From the NCBI GenBank assembly GCA_023053575.1, contig JAKZAP010000132.1:1-64000 (forward strand): a stretch of 64,000 bases of DNA, given 5' to 3'. Under the pieces are notes generated by a model. The model saw nothing but the letters and a program-made list of their open reading frames with translations, searched no databases and was not told where the DNA came from. The stretch is from Branchinecta lynchi. Taxonomy: Eukaryota; Arthropoda; Branchiopoda; Anostraca; Branchinectidae. The stretch's first letter is position 1. Every line of letters starts with the position of its first letter. Shown here piece by piece: positions 48,491 through 61,240 of the stretch. A program made the translations under genes and the position numbers.

Positions 48491-51400
48491 TGTGTTGGTT
48501 TTCCCAAAAGGTTCGCTTTCCCACTAGGTTTGTTTTCCCACAAGGTTTTTTTTCCCCCAAGGTTGGTTTTCCCGCAGGGTTTCTTTCCCCACAAGGTTTG
48601 TTTTCTCACAAGGTTTGTTTTCCAACTAGGTTTGTTTCCCCACAAGGTTTGTTTTCCCACAAGGTTTGTTTTCCTCCAAGGTTGGTTTTCCCGCAAGGTT
48701 GGTTTTCCCACAAGGTTTGTTATCCCACTGTGTTGGTTTTCCCAAAAGGTTCGCTTTCCCACAAGGTTGGTTTTCCCACAAGGTTGGTTTTCCCACAAGG
48801 TTGGTTTTCCCGCAGGGTTGCTTTCCCCATAAGGTTGGTTTTCCCACAAGGTTTGTTTTCTCACAAGGTTTGTTTTCCCACTAGGTTGTTTTTCCCACTA
48901 GGTTGGTTTTCCCACAAGGTTTGTTTTCCCACATGCTTTGTTTTCCCCCAAGGTTGGTTTTCCCGCAAGGTTGGTTTTCCCACAAGGTTTGTTTTCCCAC
49001 TGTGTTGGTTTTCCCAGAAGGTTCGCTTTCCCGCAAGGTTGGTTTTCCCACAAGGTTTGTTTCCCCACAAGGTTTGTTTTCTCACAAGGTTTGTTTTCCC
49101 ACAAGGTTGATTTTCCCACAACGTTAGTTTTCTCACAAGGTTGGTTTTCCCACAAGGTTTGTTTCCCCATAAGGTTTGTTTTCCCACAAGGTTTGTTTTC
49201 CCACAAGGTTTGTTTTCCCACAAGGTTGGTTTTCCCGCAGGGTTTGTTTTCCCACAAGGTTAGTTTTCCCGAAAGGTTTGTTTCCCCACAAGGTTGGTTT
49301 TCCCACAAGGTTGGTTTTCCCGCAGGGTTTGTTTTCCCACAAGGTTAGTTTTCCCGCAAGGTTTGTTTCCCCACAAGGTTTGTTTTCCCACAAGGATTGT
49401 TTTCTCACAAGGTTTGTTTTCCCACTAGGTTTGTTTCCCCACAAGGTTTGTTTTCCCACAAGGTTTGTTTTCCCCCAAGGTTGGTTTTTCCGCAAGGTTG
49501 GTTTTCCCACAAGGTTTGTTTTCCCACTGTGTTGTTTTTCCCAAAAGGTTCGCTTTCCGACAAGGTTGGTTTTCCTACAAGGTTGGTTTTCCCGCAGGGT
49601 TGCTTTCCCCATAAGGTTGGTTTTCCCACAAGGTTTGTTTTCTCACAAGGTTTGTTTTCCCACTAGGTTGTTTTTCCCACAAGCTTTGTTGTTGGTTGTT
49701 GGTTTTCACAAGGTTTGTTTTCTCACAAGGTTTGTTTTCCCACTAGGTTGTTTTTCCCACAAGCTTTGTTGTTGGTTGTTGGTTGTTGGTTTTCCCACAA
49801 GCTTTGTTTTCCCCCAGGGTTTCTTTCCCCACAAGGTTTGTTTTCTCACAAGGTTTGTTTTCCCACAAGGTTTGTTTTCCCACAAGGTTTGTTTTCCCAC
49901 AAGGTTTGTATTCCCACAAGGTTGGTTTATTCGAAAGGTTTGTTTCCCCACATGGTTGGTTTTCCCACAAGGTTGGTTTTCCCGCAGGGTTTGTTTTCCC
50001 ACAAGGTTAGTTTTCCCGCAAGGTTTGTTTTCCCACAAGGTTAGTTTTCCCACAAGGTTTGTTTCCCCACAAGGTTTGTTTCCCCACAAGGTGTGTTTTC
50101 CCACAAGGATTGTTTTCTCACAAGGTTTGTTTTCCCACTGTGTTGGTTATCCCAAAAGGTTCGCTTTCCCGCAAGGTTGGTTTTCCCACAAGGTTGGTTT
50201 TCCCGCAGGGTTTGTTTCCCCATAAGGTTGGTTTTCCCACAAGGTTTGTTTTCTCACAAGGTTTGTTTTCCCACTAGGTTGGTTTTCCCACAAGGTTTGT
50301 TTTCCCACAAGGTTGGTTTTCCCGAAAGGTTTGTTTCCCCACAAGGTTTGTTTTCCCACTAGGTTTGTTTTCCCATAAGGTTGGTTTTCCCACAAGGTTT
50401 GTTTTCTCACAAGGTTTGTTTTACCACTAGGTTTGTTTCCCCACAAGGTTTGTTTTCTCACAAGGTTTGTTTTCCCACAAGGTTTGTTTTAACACAAGGT
50501 TTGTTTTCCCACAAGGTTTGTTTCCCCACAAGGTTGGTTTTCCCGAAAGGTTTGTTTCCCCACAAGGTTGGTTTTCCCACAAGGTTGGTTTTCCCGCAGG
50601 GTTTGTTTTCCCACAAGGTTAGTTTTCCCGCAAGGTTTGTTTCCCCACAAGGTTTGTTTTCCCACAAGGATTGTTTTCTCACAAGGTTTGTTTTCCCACT
50701 AGGTTTGTTTCCCCACAAGGTTTGTTTTCCCACAAGGTTTGTTTTCCCCCGAGGTTGGTTTTCCCGCAAGGTTGGTTTTCCCACAAGGTTTGTTTTCCCA
50801 CTGTGTTGGTTTTCCCAAAAGGTTCGCTTTCCCACAAGGTTGGTTTTCCCGGAGGGTTTGTTTCCCCATAAGGTTGGTTTTCCCACAAGGTTTGTTTTCT
50901 CACAAGGTTTGTTTTCCCACTGTGTTGGTTTTCCCAAAAGGTTCGCTTTCCCACTAGGTTTGTTTTCCCACAAGGTTTTTTTTCCCCCAAGGTTGGTTTT
51001 CCCGCAGGGTTTCTTTCCCCACAAGGTTTGTTTTCTCACAAGGTTTGTTTTCCCACAAGGTTTGTTTTCCCACAAGATTTGTTTTCCCACAAGGTTTGTT
51101 TTCCCACAAGATTGGTTTTCCCGAAAGGTTTGTTTCCCCACAAGGTTTGTTTCCCCACAAGGTTGGTTTTCCCGCAGGGTTTGTTTTCCCACAAGGTTAG
51201 TTTTCCCGCAAGGTTTGTTTTCCCACAAGGTTAGTTTTCCCACAAGGTTTGTTTCCCCACAAGGTTTGTTTCCCCACAAAGTTTGTTTTCCCACAAGGAT
51301 TGTTTTCTCACAAGGTTTGTTTTCCCACTGTGTTGGTTTTCCCAAAAGGTTCGCTTTCCCGCAAGGTTGGTTTTCCCACAAAGTTGGTTTTCCCGGAGGG

Positions 51401-51955
51401 TTTGTTTCCCCATAAGGTTGGTTTTCCCACAAGGTGTGTTTTCTCACAAGGTTTGTTTTCCCACTAGGTTGGTTTTCCCACAAGGTTTGTTTTCCCACAA
51501 GGTTTGTTTTCCCACAAGGTTGGTTTTCCCGAAAGGTTTGTTTCCCCACAAGGTTTGTTTTCCAACTAGGTTTGTTTTCCCATATGGTTGGTTTTCCCAC
51601 AAGGTTTGTTTTCTCACAAGGTTTGTTTTCCCACTAGGTTTGTTTCCCCACAAGGTTTATTTTCTCACAAGGTTTGTTTTCCCACAAGGTTTGTTTTAAC
51701 ACAAGGTTTGTTTTCCCACAAGGTTTGTTTTCACGCAAGGTTTGTTTTCCCACTAGGTTTCTTTCCCCACAAGGTTTGTTTTCCCACAAGGTTTGTTTCC
51801 CCACAAGGTTTGTTTTCTCACAAGGTTTGTTTTCCCACAAGGTTTGTTTTAACACAAGGTTTGTTTTCCCACAAGGATTGTTTTCTCACCAGGTTTGTTT
51901 TCCAACTAGGTTTGTTTCCCCACAAGGTTTGTTTTCCCACAAGGTTTGTTTTCTC
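47741..51955 (+). repeat. 4214-bp higher-order unit, copy 1
   Basis: The variant order recurs at 51956-56165. Spacing is 4215 bp for the first about 65 bp and 4214 after a one-base deletion near 52020 (TTTTCCACAAGG). The unit contains GGAGGGTTTG monomers, the ATGCTT monomer, the paired GTTGGTT interruption, TTATTCGAAAGG, GGTGTG and several TTTTAACACAAGG monomers. Almost no substitutions are visible between the copies. Confidence 0.88.
49687..49793 (+). repeat. Paired GTTGGTT interruption, copy 1
   Basis: The 17-bp register is broken twice by a 7-base repeat: GTTGTTGGTTGTTGG (about 49687-49703) and a longer form with one more GTTGGTT (about 49767-49793). The two lie 80 bp apart and each follows a CACAAGCTTTG monomer. 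This is the clearest departure from the 17-bp period in the window. It looks like slippage within GGTTGGTT-type sequence, and it is a useful tag for counting higher-order units. Confidence 0.88.
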
Positions 51956-54900
51956 ACAAGGTTAGTTTTCCCACAAGGATTGTTTCCCCACAAGGTTTGT
52001 TTCCCCACAAGGTTGGTTTTCCACAAGGTTGGTTTTCCCGCAGGGTTTGTTTTCCCAAAAGGTTAGTTTTCCCACAAGGTTTGTTTCCCCACAAGGTTTG
52101 TTTCCCCATAAGGTTTGTTTTCCCACAAGGATTGTTTTCTCACAAGGTTTGTTTTCCCACTGTGTTGGTTTTCCCAAAAGGTTGGCTTTCCCACAAGGTT
52201 GGTTTTCCCACAAGGTTGGTTTTCCCCCAAGGTTGGTTTTCCCGCAGGGTTTCTTTCCCCACAAGGTTTGTTTTCTCACAAGGTTTGTTTTCCCACAAGG
52301 TTTGTTTTCCCACAAGATTTGTTTTCCCACAAGGTTTGTTTTCCCACAAGATTGGTTTTCCCGAAAGGTTTGTTTCCCCACAAGGTCGGTTTTCCCACAA
52401 GGTTGGTTTTCCCGCAGGGTTTGTTTTCCCACAAGGTTAGTTTTCCAGCAAGGTTTGTTTTCCCACAAGGTTAGTTTTCCCACAAGGTTTGTTTCCCCAC
52501 AAGGTTTGTTTCCCCACAAGGTTTGTTTTCCCACAAGGGTTGTTTTCTCACAAGGTTTGTTTTCCCACTGTGTTGGTTTTCCCAAAAGGTTCGCTTTCCC
52601 GCAAGGTTGGTTTTCCCACAAGGTTGGTTTTCCCGGAGGGTTTGTTTCCCCATAAGGTTGGTTTTCCCACAAGGTTTGTTTTCTCACAAGGTTTGTTTTC
52701 CCACTGTGTTGGTTTTCCCAAAAGGTTCGCTTTCCCACTAGGTTTGTTTTCCCACAAGGTTTTTTTTCCCCCAAGGTTGGTTTTCCCGCAGGGTTTCTTT
52801 CCCCACAAGGTTTGTTTTCTCACAAGGTTTGTTTTCCAACTAGGTTTGTTTCCCCACAAGGTTTGTTTTCCCACAAGGTTTGTTTTCCTCCAAGGTTGGT
52901 TTTCCCGCAAGGTTGGTTTTCCCACAAGGTTTGTTATCCCACTGTGTTGGTTTTCCCAAAAGGTTCGCTTTCCCACAAGGTTGGTTTTCCCACAAGGTTG
53001 GTTTTCCCACAAGGTTGGTTTTCCCGCAGGGTTGCTTTCCCCATAAGGTTGGTTTTCCCACAAGGTTTGTTTTCTCACAAGGTTTGTTTTCCCACTAGGT
53101 TGTTTTTCCCACTAGGTTGGTTTTCCCACAAGGTTTGTTTTCCCACATGCTTTGTTTTCCCCCAAGGTTGGTTTTCCCGCAAGGTTGGTTTTCCCACAAG
53201 GTTTGTTTTCCCACTGTGTTGGTTTTCCCAGAAGGTTCGCTTTCCCGCAAGGTTGGTTTTCCCACAAGGTTTGTTTCCCCACAAGGTTTGTTTTCTCACA
53301 AGGTTTGTTTTCCCACAAGGTTGATTTTCCCACAACGTTAGTTTTCTCACAAGGTTGGTTTTCCCACAAGGTTTGTTTCCCCATAAGGTTTGTTTTCCCA
53401 CAAGGTTTGTTTTCCCACAAGGTTTGTTTTCCCACAAGGTTGGTTTTCCCGCAGGGTTTGTTTTCCCACAAGGTTAGTTTTCCCGAAAGGTTTGTTTCCC
53501 CACAAGGTTGGTTTTCCCACAAGGTTGGTTTTCCCGCAGGGTTTGTTTTCCCACAAGGTTAGTTTTCCCGCAAGGTTTGTTTCCCCACAAGGTTTGTTTT
53601 CCCACAAGGATTGTTTTCTCACAAGGTTTGTTTTCCCACTAGGTTTGTTTCCCCACAAGGTTTGTTTTCCCACAAGGTTTGTTTTCCCCCAAGGTTGGTT
53701 TTTCCGCAAGGTTGGTTTTCCCACAAGGTTTGTTTTCCCACTGTGTTGTTTTTCCCAAAAGGTTCGCTTTCCGACAAGGTTGGTTTTCCTACAAGGTTGG
53801 TTTTCCCGCAGGGTTGCTTTCCCCATAAGGTTGGTTTTCCCACAAGGTTTGTTTTCTCACAAGGTTTGTTTTCCCACTAGGTTGTTTTTCCCACAAGCTT
53901 TGTTGTTGGTTGTTGGTTTTCACAAGGTTTGTTTTCTCACAAGGTTTGTTTTCCCACTAGGTTGTTTTTCCCACAAGCTTTGTTGTTGGTTGTTGGTTGT
54001 TGGTTTTCCCACAAGCTTTGTTTTCCCCCAGGGTTTCTTTCCCCACAAGGTTTGTTTTCTCACAAGGTTTGTTTTCCCACAAGGTTTGTTTTCCCACAAG
54101 GTTTGTTTTCCCACAAGGTTTGTATTCCCACAAGGTTGGTTTATTCGAAAGGTTTGTTTCCCCACATGGTTGGTTTTCCCACAAGGTTGGTTTTCCCGCA
54201 GGGTTTGTTTTCCCACAAGGTTAGTTTTCCCGCAAGGTTTGTTTTCCCACAAGGTTAGTTTTCCCACAAGGTTTGTTTCCCCACAAGGTTTGTTTCCCCA
54301 CAAGGTGTGTTTTCCCACAAGGATTGTTTTCTCACAAGGTTTGTTTTCCCACTGTGTTGGTTATCCCAAAAGGTTCGCTTTCCCGCAAGGTTGGTTTTCC
54401 CACAAGGTTGGTTTTCCCGCAGGGTTTGTTTCCCCATAAGGTTGGTTTTCCCACAAGGTTTGTTTTCTCACAAGGTTTGTTTTCCCACTAGGTTGGTTTT
54501 CCCACAAGGTTTGTTTTCCCACAAGGTTGGTTTTCCCGAAAGGTTTGTTTCCCCACAAGGTTTGTTTTCCCACTAGGTTTGTTTTCCCATAAGGTTGGTT
54601 TTCCCACAAGGTTTGTTTTCTCACAAGGTTTGTTTTACCACTAGGTTTGTTTCCCCACAAGGTTTGTTTTCTCACAAGGTTTGTTTTCCCACAAGGTTTG
54701 TTTTAACACAAGGTTTGTTTTCCCACAAGGTTTGTTTCCCCACAAGGTTGGTTTTCCCGAAAGGTTTGTTTCCCCACAAGGTTGGTTTTCCCACAAGGTT
54801 GGTTTTCCCGCAGGGTTTGTTTTCCCACAAGGTTAGTTTTCCCGCAAGGTTTGTTTCCCCACAAGGTTTGTTTTCCCACAAGGATTGTTTTCTCACAAGG

Positions 54901-56165
54901 TTTGTTTTCCCACTAGGTTTGTTTCCCCACAAGGTTTGTTTTCCCACAAGGTTTGTTTTCCCCCGAGGTTGGTTTTCCCGCAAGGTTGGTTTTCCCACAA
55001 GGTTTGTTTTCCCACTGTGTTGGTTTTCCCAAAAGGTTCGCTTTCCCACAAGGTTGGTTTTCCCGGAGGGTTTGTTTCCCCATAAGGTTGGTTTTCCCAC
55101 AAGGTTTGTTTTCTCACAAGGTTTGTTTTCCCACTGTGTTGGTTTTCCCAAAAGGTTCGCTTTCCCACTAGGTTTGTTTTCCCACAAGGTTTTTTTTCCC
55201 CCAAGGTTGGTTTTCCCGCAGGGTTTCTTTCCCCACAAGGTTTGTTTTCTCACAAGGTTTGTTTTCCCACAAGGTTTGTTTTCCCACAAGATTTGTTTTC
55301 CCACAAGGTTTGTTTTCCCACAAGATTGGTTTTCCCGAAAGGTTTGTTTCCCCACAAGGTTTGTTTCCCCACAAGGTTGGTTTTCCCGCAGGGTTTGTTT
55401 TCCCACAAGGTTAGTTTTCCCGCAAGGTTTGTTTTCCCACAAGGTTAGTTTTCCCACAAGGTTTGTTTCCCCACAAGGTTTGTTTCCCCACAAAGTTTGT
55501 TTTCCCACAAGGATTGTTTTCTCACAAGGTTTGTTTTCCCACTGTGTTGGTTTTCCCAAAAGGTTCGCTTTCCCGCAAGGTTGGTTTTCCCACAAAGTTG
55601 GTTTTCCCGGAGGGTTTGTTTCCCCATAAGGTTGGTTTTCCCACAAGGTGTGTTTTCTCACAAGGTTTGTTTTCCCACTAGGTTGGTTTTCCCACAAGGT
55701 TTGTTTTCCCACAAGGTTTGTTTTCCCACAAGGTTGGTTTTCCCGAAAGGTTTGTTTCCCCACAAGGTTTGTTTTCCAACTAGGTTTGTTTTCCCATATG
55801 GTTGGTTTTCCCACAAGGTTTGTTTTCTCACAAGGTTTGTTTTCCCACTAGGTTTGTTTCCCCACAAGGTTTATTTTCTCACAAGGTTTGTTTTCCCACA
55901 AGGTTTGTTTTAACACAAGGTTTGTTTTCCCACAAGGTTTGTTTTCACGCAAGGTTTGTTTTCCCACTAGGTTTCTTTCCCCACAAGGTTTGTTTTCCCA
56001 CAAGGTTTGTTTCCCCACAAGGTTTGTTTTCTCACAAGGTTTGTTTTCCCACAAGGTTTGTTTTAACACAAGGTTTGTTTTCCCACAAGGATTGTTTTCT
56101 CACCAGGTTTGTTTTCCAACTAGGTTTGTTTCCCCACAAGGTTTGTTTTCCCACAAGGTTTGTTT
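51956..56165 (+). repeat. 4214-bp higher-order unit, copy 2
   Basis: Second full copy of 47741-51955. It ends near 56165. There the array returns to the equivalent of 52885 instead of 51956, so the next unit is shortened. Confidence 0.88.
53901..54007 (+). repeat. Paired GTTGGTT interruption, copy 2
   Basis: Copy of the 49687-49793 interruption at +4214 bp, with the same pair of short and long GTTGGTT runs and the same flanking AAGCTT monomers. Confidence 0.88.
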
Positions 56166-58998
56166 TCCTCCAAGGTTGGTTTTCCCGCAAGGTTGGTTTT
56201 CCCACAAGGTTTGTTTTCCCACTGTGTTGGTTTTCCCAAAAGGTTCGCTTTCCCACAAGGTTGGTTTTCCCACAAGGTTGGTTTTCCCACAAGGTTGGTT
56301 TTCCCGCAGGGTTGCTTTCCCCATAAGGTTGGTTTTCCCACAAGGTTTGTTTTCTCACAAGGTTTGTTTTCCCACTAGGTTGTTTTTCCCACTAGGTTGG
56401 TTTTCCCACAAGGTTTGTTTTCCCACATGCTTTGTTTTCCCCCAAGGTTGGTTTTCCCGCAAGGTTGGTTTTCCCACAAGGTTTGTTTTCCCACTGTGTT
56501 GGTTTTCCCAGAAGGTTCGCTTTCCCGCAAGGTTGGTTTTCCCACAAGGTTTGTTTCCCCACAAGGTTTGTTTTCTCACAAGGTTTGTTTTCCCACAAGG
56601 TTGATTTTCCCACAACGTTAGTTTTCTCACAAGGTTGGTTTTCCCACAAGGTTTGTTTCCCCATAAGGTTTGTTTTCCCACAAGGTTTGTTTTCCCACAA
56701 GGTTTGTTTTCCCACAAGGTTGTTTTTCCCACAAGCTTTGTTGTTGGTTGTTGGTTTTCACAAGGTTTGTTTTCTCACAAGGTTTGTTTTCCCACTAGGT
56801 TGTTTTTCCCACAAGCTTTGTTGTTGGTTGTTGGTTGTTGGTTTTCCCACAAGCTTTGTTTTCCCCCAGGGTTTCTTTCCCCACAAGGTTTGTTTTCTCA
56901 CAAGGTTTGTTTTCCCACAAGGTTTGTTTTCCCACAAGGTTTGTTTTCCCACAAGGTTTGTATTCCCACAAGGTTGGTTTATTCGAAAGGTTTGTTTCCC
57001 CACATGGTTGGTTTTCCCACAAGGTTGGTTTTCCCGCAGGGTTTGTTTTCCCACAAGGTTAGTTTTCCCGCAAGGTTTGTTTTCCCACAAGGTTAGTTTT
57101 CCCACAAGGTTTGTTTCCCCACAAGGTTTGTTTCCCCACAAGGTGTGTTTTCCCACAAGGATTGTTTTCTCACAAGGTTTGTTTTCCCACTGTGTTGGTT
57201 ATCCCAAAAGGTTCGCTTTCCCGCAAGGTTGGTTTTCCCACAAGGTTGGTTTTCCCGCAGGGTTTGTTTCCCCATAAGGTTGGTTTTCCCACAAGGTTTG
57301 TTTTCTCACAAGGTTTGTTTTCCCACTAGGTTGGTTTTCCCACAAGGTTTGTTTTCCCACAAGGTTGGTTTTCCCGAAAGGTTTGTTTCCCCACAAGGTT
57401 TGTTTTCCCACTAGGTTTGTTTTCCCATAAGGTTGGTTTTCCCACAAGGTTTGTTTTCTCACAAGGTTTGTTTTACCACTAGGTTTGTTTCCCCACAAGG
57501 TTTGTTTTCTCACAAGGTTTGTTTTCCCACAAGGTTTGTTTTAACACAAGGTTTGTTTTCCCACAAGGTTTGTTTCCCCACAAGGTTGGTTTTCCCGAAA
57601 GGTTTGTTTCCCCACAAGGTTGGTTTTCCCACAAGGTTGGTTTTCCCGCAGGGTTTGTTTTCCCACAAGGTTAGTTTTCCCGCAAGGTTTGTTTCCCCAC
57701 AAGGTTTGTTTTCCCACAAGGATTGTTTTCTCACAAGGTTTGTTTTCCCACTAGGTTTGTTTCCCCACAAGGTTTGTTTTCCCACAAGGTTTGTTTTCCC
57801 CCGAGGTTGGTTTTCCCGCAAGGTTGGTTTTCCCACAAGGTTTGTTTTCCCACTGTGTTGGTTTTCCCAAAAGGTTCGCTTTCCCACAAGGTTGGTTTTC
57901 CCGGAGGGTTTGTTTCCCCATAAGGTTGGTTTTCCCACAAGGTTTGTTTTCTCACAAGGTTTGTTTTCCCACTGTGTTGGTTTTCCCAAAAGGTTCGCTT
58001 TCCCACTAGGTTTGTTTTCCCACAAGGTTTTTTTTCCCCCAAGGTTGGTTTTCCCGCAGGGTTTCTTTCCCCACAAGGTTTGTTTTCTCACAAGGTTTGT
58101 TTTCCCACAAGGTTTGTTTTCCCACAAGATTTGTTTTCCCACAAGGTTTGTTTTCCCACAAGATTGGTTTTCCCGAAAGGTTTGTTTCCCCACAAGGTTT
58201 GTTTCCCCACAAGGTTGGTTTTCCCGCAGGGTTTGTTTTCCCACAAGGTTAGTTTTCCCGCAAGGTTTGTTTTCCCACAAGGTTAGTTTTCCCACAAGGT
58301 TTGTTTCCCCACAAGGTTTGTTTCCCCACAAAGTTTGTTTTCCCACAAGGATTGTTTTCTCACAAGGTTTGTTTTCCCACTGTGTTGGTTTTCCCAAAAG
58401 GTTCGCTTTCCCGCAAGGTTGGTTTTCCCACAAAGTTGGTTTTCCCGGAGGGTTTGTTTCCCCATAAGGTTGGTTTTCCCACAAGGTGTGTTTTCTCACA
58501 AGGTTTGTTTTCCCACTAGGTTGGTTTTCCCACAAGGTTTGTTTTCCCACAAGGTTTGTTTTCCCACAAGGTTGGTTTTCCCGAAAGGTTTGTTTCCCCA
58601 CAAGGTTTGTTTTCCAACTAGGTTTGTTTTCCCATATGGTTGGTTTTCCCACAAGGTTTGTTTTCTCACAAGGTTTGTTTTCCCACTAGGTTTGTTTCCC
58701 CACAAGGTTTATTTTCTCACAAGGTTTGTTTTCCCACAAGGTTTGTTTTAACACAAGGTTTGTTTTCCCACAAGGTTTGTTTTCACGCAAGGTTTGTTTT
58801 CCCACTAGGTTTCTTTCCCCACAAGGTTTGTTTTCCCACAAGGTTTGTTTCCCCACAAGGTTTGTTTTCTCACAAGGTTTGTTTTCCCACAAGGTTTGTT
58901 TTAACACAAGGTTTGTTTTCCCACAAGGATTGTTTTCTCACCAGGTTTGTTTTCCAACTAGGTTTGTTTCCCCACAAGGTTTGTTTTCCCACAAGGTT
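56166..58998 (+). repeat. Shortened higher-order unit, derivative 1 (2838 bp)
   Basis: 56166-56720 matches 52885-53438 (spacing 3280). The sequence then skips 442 bp (26 monomers) and resumes at the equivalent of 53882 (spacing 2838), continuing through the GTTGGTT pair to about 58998. The deletion is seen directly: CACAAGG is joined to TTGTTTTTCCCACAAGC at 56718-56736, where the full unit has the 442-bp segment between them. Confidence 0.83.
56739..56845 (+). repeat. Paired GTTGGTT interruption, copy 3
   Basis: Same pair of runs, 2838 bp after copy 2. Confidence 0.88.
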
Positions 58999-61240
58999 TG
59001 TTTTCCTCCAAGGTTGGTTTTCCCGCAAGGTTGGTTTTCCCACAAGGTTTGTTTTCCCACTGTGTTGGTTTTCCCAAAAGGTTCGCTTTCCCACAAGGTT
59101 GGTTTTCCCACAAGGTTGGTTTTCCCACAAGGTTGGTTTTCCCGCAGGGTTGCTTTCCCCATAAGGTTGGTTTTCCCACAAGGTTTGTTTTCTCACAAGG
59201 TTTGTTTTCCCACTAGGTTGTTTTTCCCACTAGGTTGGTTTTCCCACAAGGTTTGTTTTCCCACATGCTTTGTTTTCCCCCAAGGTTGGTTTTCCCGCAA
59301 GGTTGGTTTTCCCACAAGGTTTGTTTTCCCACTGTGTTGGTTTTCCCAGAAGGTTCGCTTTCCCGCAAGGTTGGTTTTCCCACAAGGTTTGTTTCCCCAC
59401 AAGGTTTGTTTTCTCACAAGGTTTGTTTTCCCACAAGGTTGATTTTCCCACAACGTTAGTTTTCTCACAAGGTTGGTTTTCCCACAAGGTTTGTTTCCCC
59501 ATAAGGTTTGTTTTCCCACAAGGTTTGTTTTCCCACAAGGTTTGTTTTCCCACAAGGTTGGTTTTCCCGCAGGGTTTGTTTTCCCACAAGGTTAGTTTTC
59601 CCGAAAGGTTTGTTTCCCCACAAGGTTGGTTTTCCCACAAGGTTGGTTTTCCCGCAGGGTTTGTTTTCCCACAAGGTTAGTTTTCCCGCAAGGTTTGTTT
59701 CCCCACAAGGTTTGTTTTCCCACAAGGATTGTTTTCTCACAAGGTTTGTTTTCCCACTAGGTTTGTTTCCCCACAAGGTTTGTTTTCCCACAAGGTTTGT
59801 TTTCCCCCAAGGTTGGTTTTTCCGCAAGGTTGGTTTTCCCACAAGGTTTGTTTTCCCACTGTGTTGTTTTTCCCAAAAGGTTCGCTTTCCGACAAGGTTG
59901 GTTTTCCTACAAGGTTGGTTTTCCCGCAGGGTTGCTTTCCCCATAAGGTTGGTTTTCCCACAAGGTCTGTTTTCTCACAAGGTTTGTTTTCCCACTAGGT
60001 TGTTTTTCCCACAAGCTTTGTTGTTGGTTGTTGGTTTTCACAAGGTTTGTTTTCTCACAAGGTTTGTTTTCCCACTAGGTTGTTTTTCCCACAAGCTTTG
60101 TTGTTGGTTGTTGGTTGTTGGTTTTCCCACAAGCTTTGTTTTCCCCCAGGGTTTCTTTCCCCACAAGGTTTGTTTTCTCACAAGGTTTGTTTTCCCACAA
60201 GGTTTGTTTTCCCACAAGGTTTGTTTTCCCACAAGGTTTGTATTCCCACAAGGTTGGTTTATTCGAAAGGTTTGTTTCCCCACATGGTTGGTTTTCCCAC
60301 AAGGTTGGTTTTCCCGCAGGGTTTGTTTTCCCACAAGGTTAGTTTTCCCGCAAGGTTTGTTTTCCCACAAGGTTAGTTTTCCCACAAGGTTTGTTTCCCC
60401 ACAAGGTTTGTTTCCCCACAAGGTGTGTTTTCCCACAAGGATTGTTTTCTCACAAGGTTTGTTTTCCCACTGTGTTGGTTATCCCAAAAGGTTCGCTTTC
60501 CCGCAAGGTTGGTTTTCCCACAAGGTTGGTTTTCCCGCAGGGTTTGTTTCCCCATAAGGTTGGTTTTCCCACAAGGTTTGTTTTCTCACAAGGTTTGTTT
60601 TCCCACTAGGTTGGTTTTCCCACAAGGTTTGTTTTCCCACAAGGTTGGTTTTCCCGAAAGGTTTGTTTCCCCACAAGGTTTGTTTTCCCACTAGGTTTGT
60701 TTTCCCATAAGGTTGGTTTTCCCACAAGATTTGTTTTCTCACAAGGTTTGTTTTACCACTAGGTTTGTTTCCCCACAAGGTTTGTTTTCTCACAAGGTTT
60801 GTTTTCCCACAAGGTTTGTTTTAACACAAGGTTTGTTTTCCCACAAGGTTTGTTTCCCCACAAGGTTGGTTTTCCCGAAAGGTTTGTTTCCCCACAAGGT
60901 TGGTTTTCCCACAAGGTTGGTTTTCCCGCAGGGTTTGTTTTCCCACAAGGTTAGTTTTCCCGCAAGGTTTGTTTCCCCACAAGGTTTGTTTTCCCACAAG
61001 GATTGTTTTCTCACAAGGTTTGTTTTCCCACTAGGTTTGTTTCCCCACAAGGTTTGTTTTCCCACAAGGTTTGTTTTCCCCCGAGGTTGGTTTTCCCGCA
61101 AGGTTGGTTTTCCCACAAGGTTTGTTTTCCCACTGTGTTGGTTTTCCCAAAAGGTTCGCTTTCCCACAAGGTTGGTTTTCCCACAAGGTTGGTTTTCCCA
61201 CAAGGTTGGTTTTCCTGCAGGGTTGCTTTCCCCATAAGGT
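58999..61240 (+). repeat. Shortened higher-order unit, derivative 2
   Basis: Matches 52881-55040 at a spacing of 6118 bp, this time with the 442-bp segment kept (59555-60000). It includes AAGGTCTG near 59964, a private substitution. At about 61160-61240 it departs from the full unit, taking three GGTTGG monomers and TTCCTGCAGGG. It then jumps to the equivalent of about 60200. Confidence 0.8.
60019..60125 (+). repeat. Paired GTTGGTT interruption, copy 4
   Basis: Same pair of runs, 3280 bp after copy 3. Confidence 0.88.

Noticed and set aside
49687..49793. Separate microsatellite insertion or G-quadruplex at the GTTGGTT runs
   Set aside because: The runs blend into GGTTGG monomers on both sides, so slippage explains them. 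G-pairs only (no GGG runs) make a stable quadruplex unlikely.
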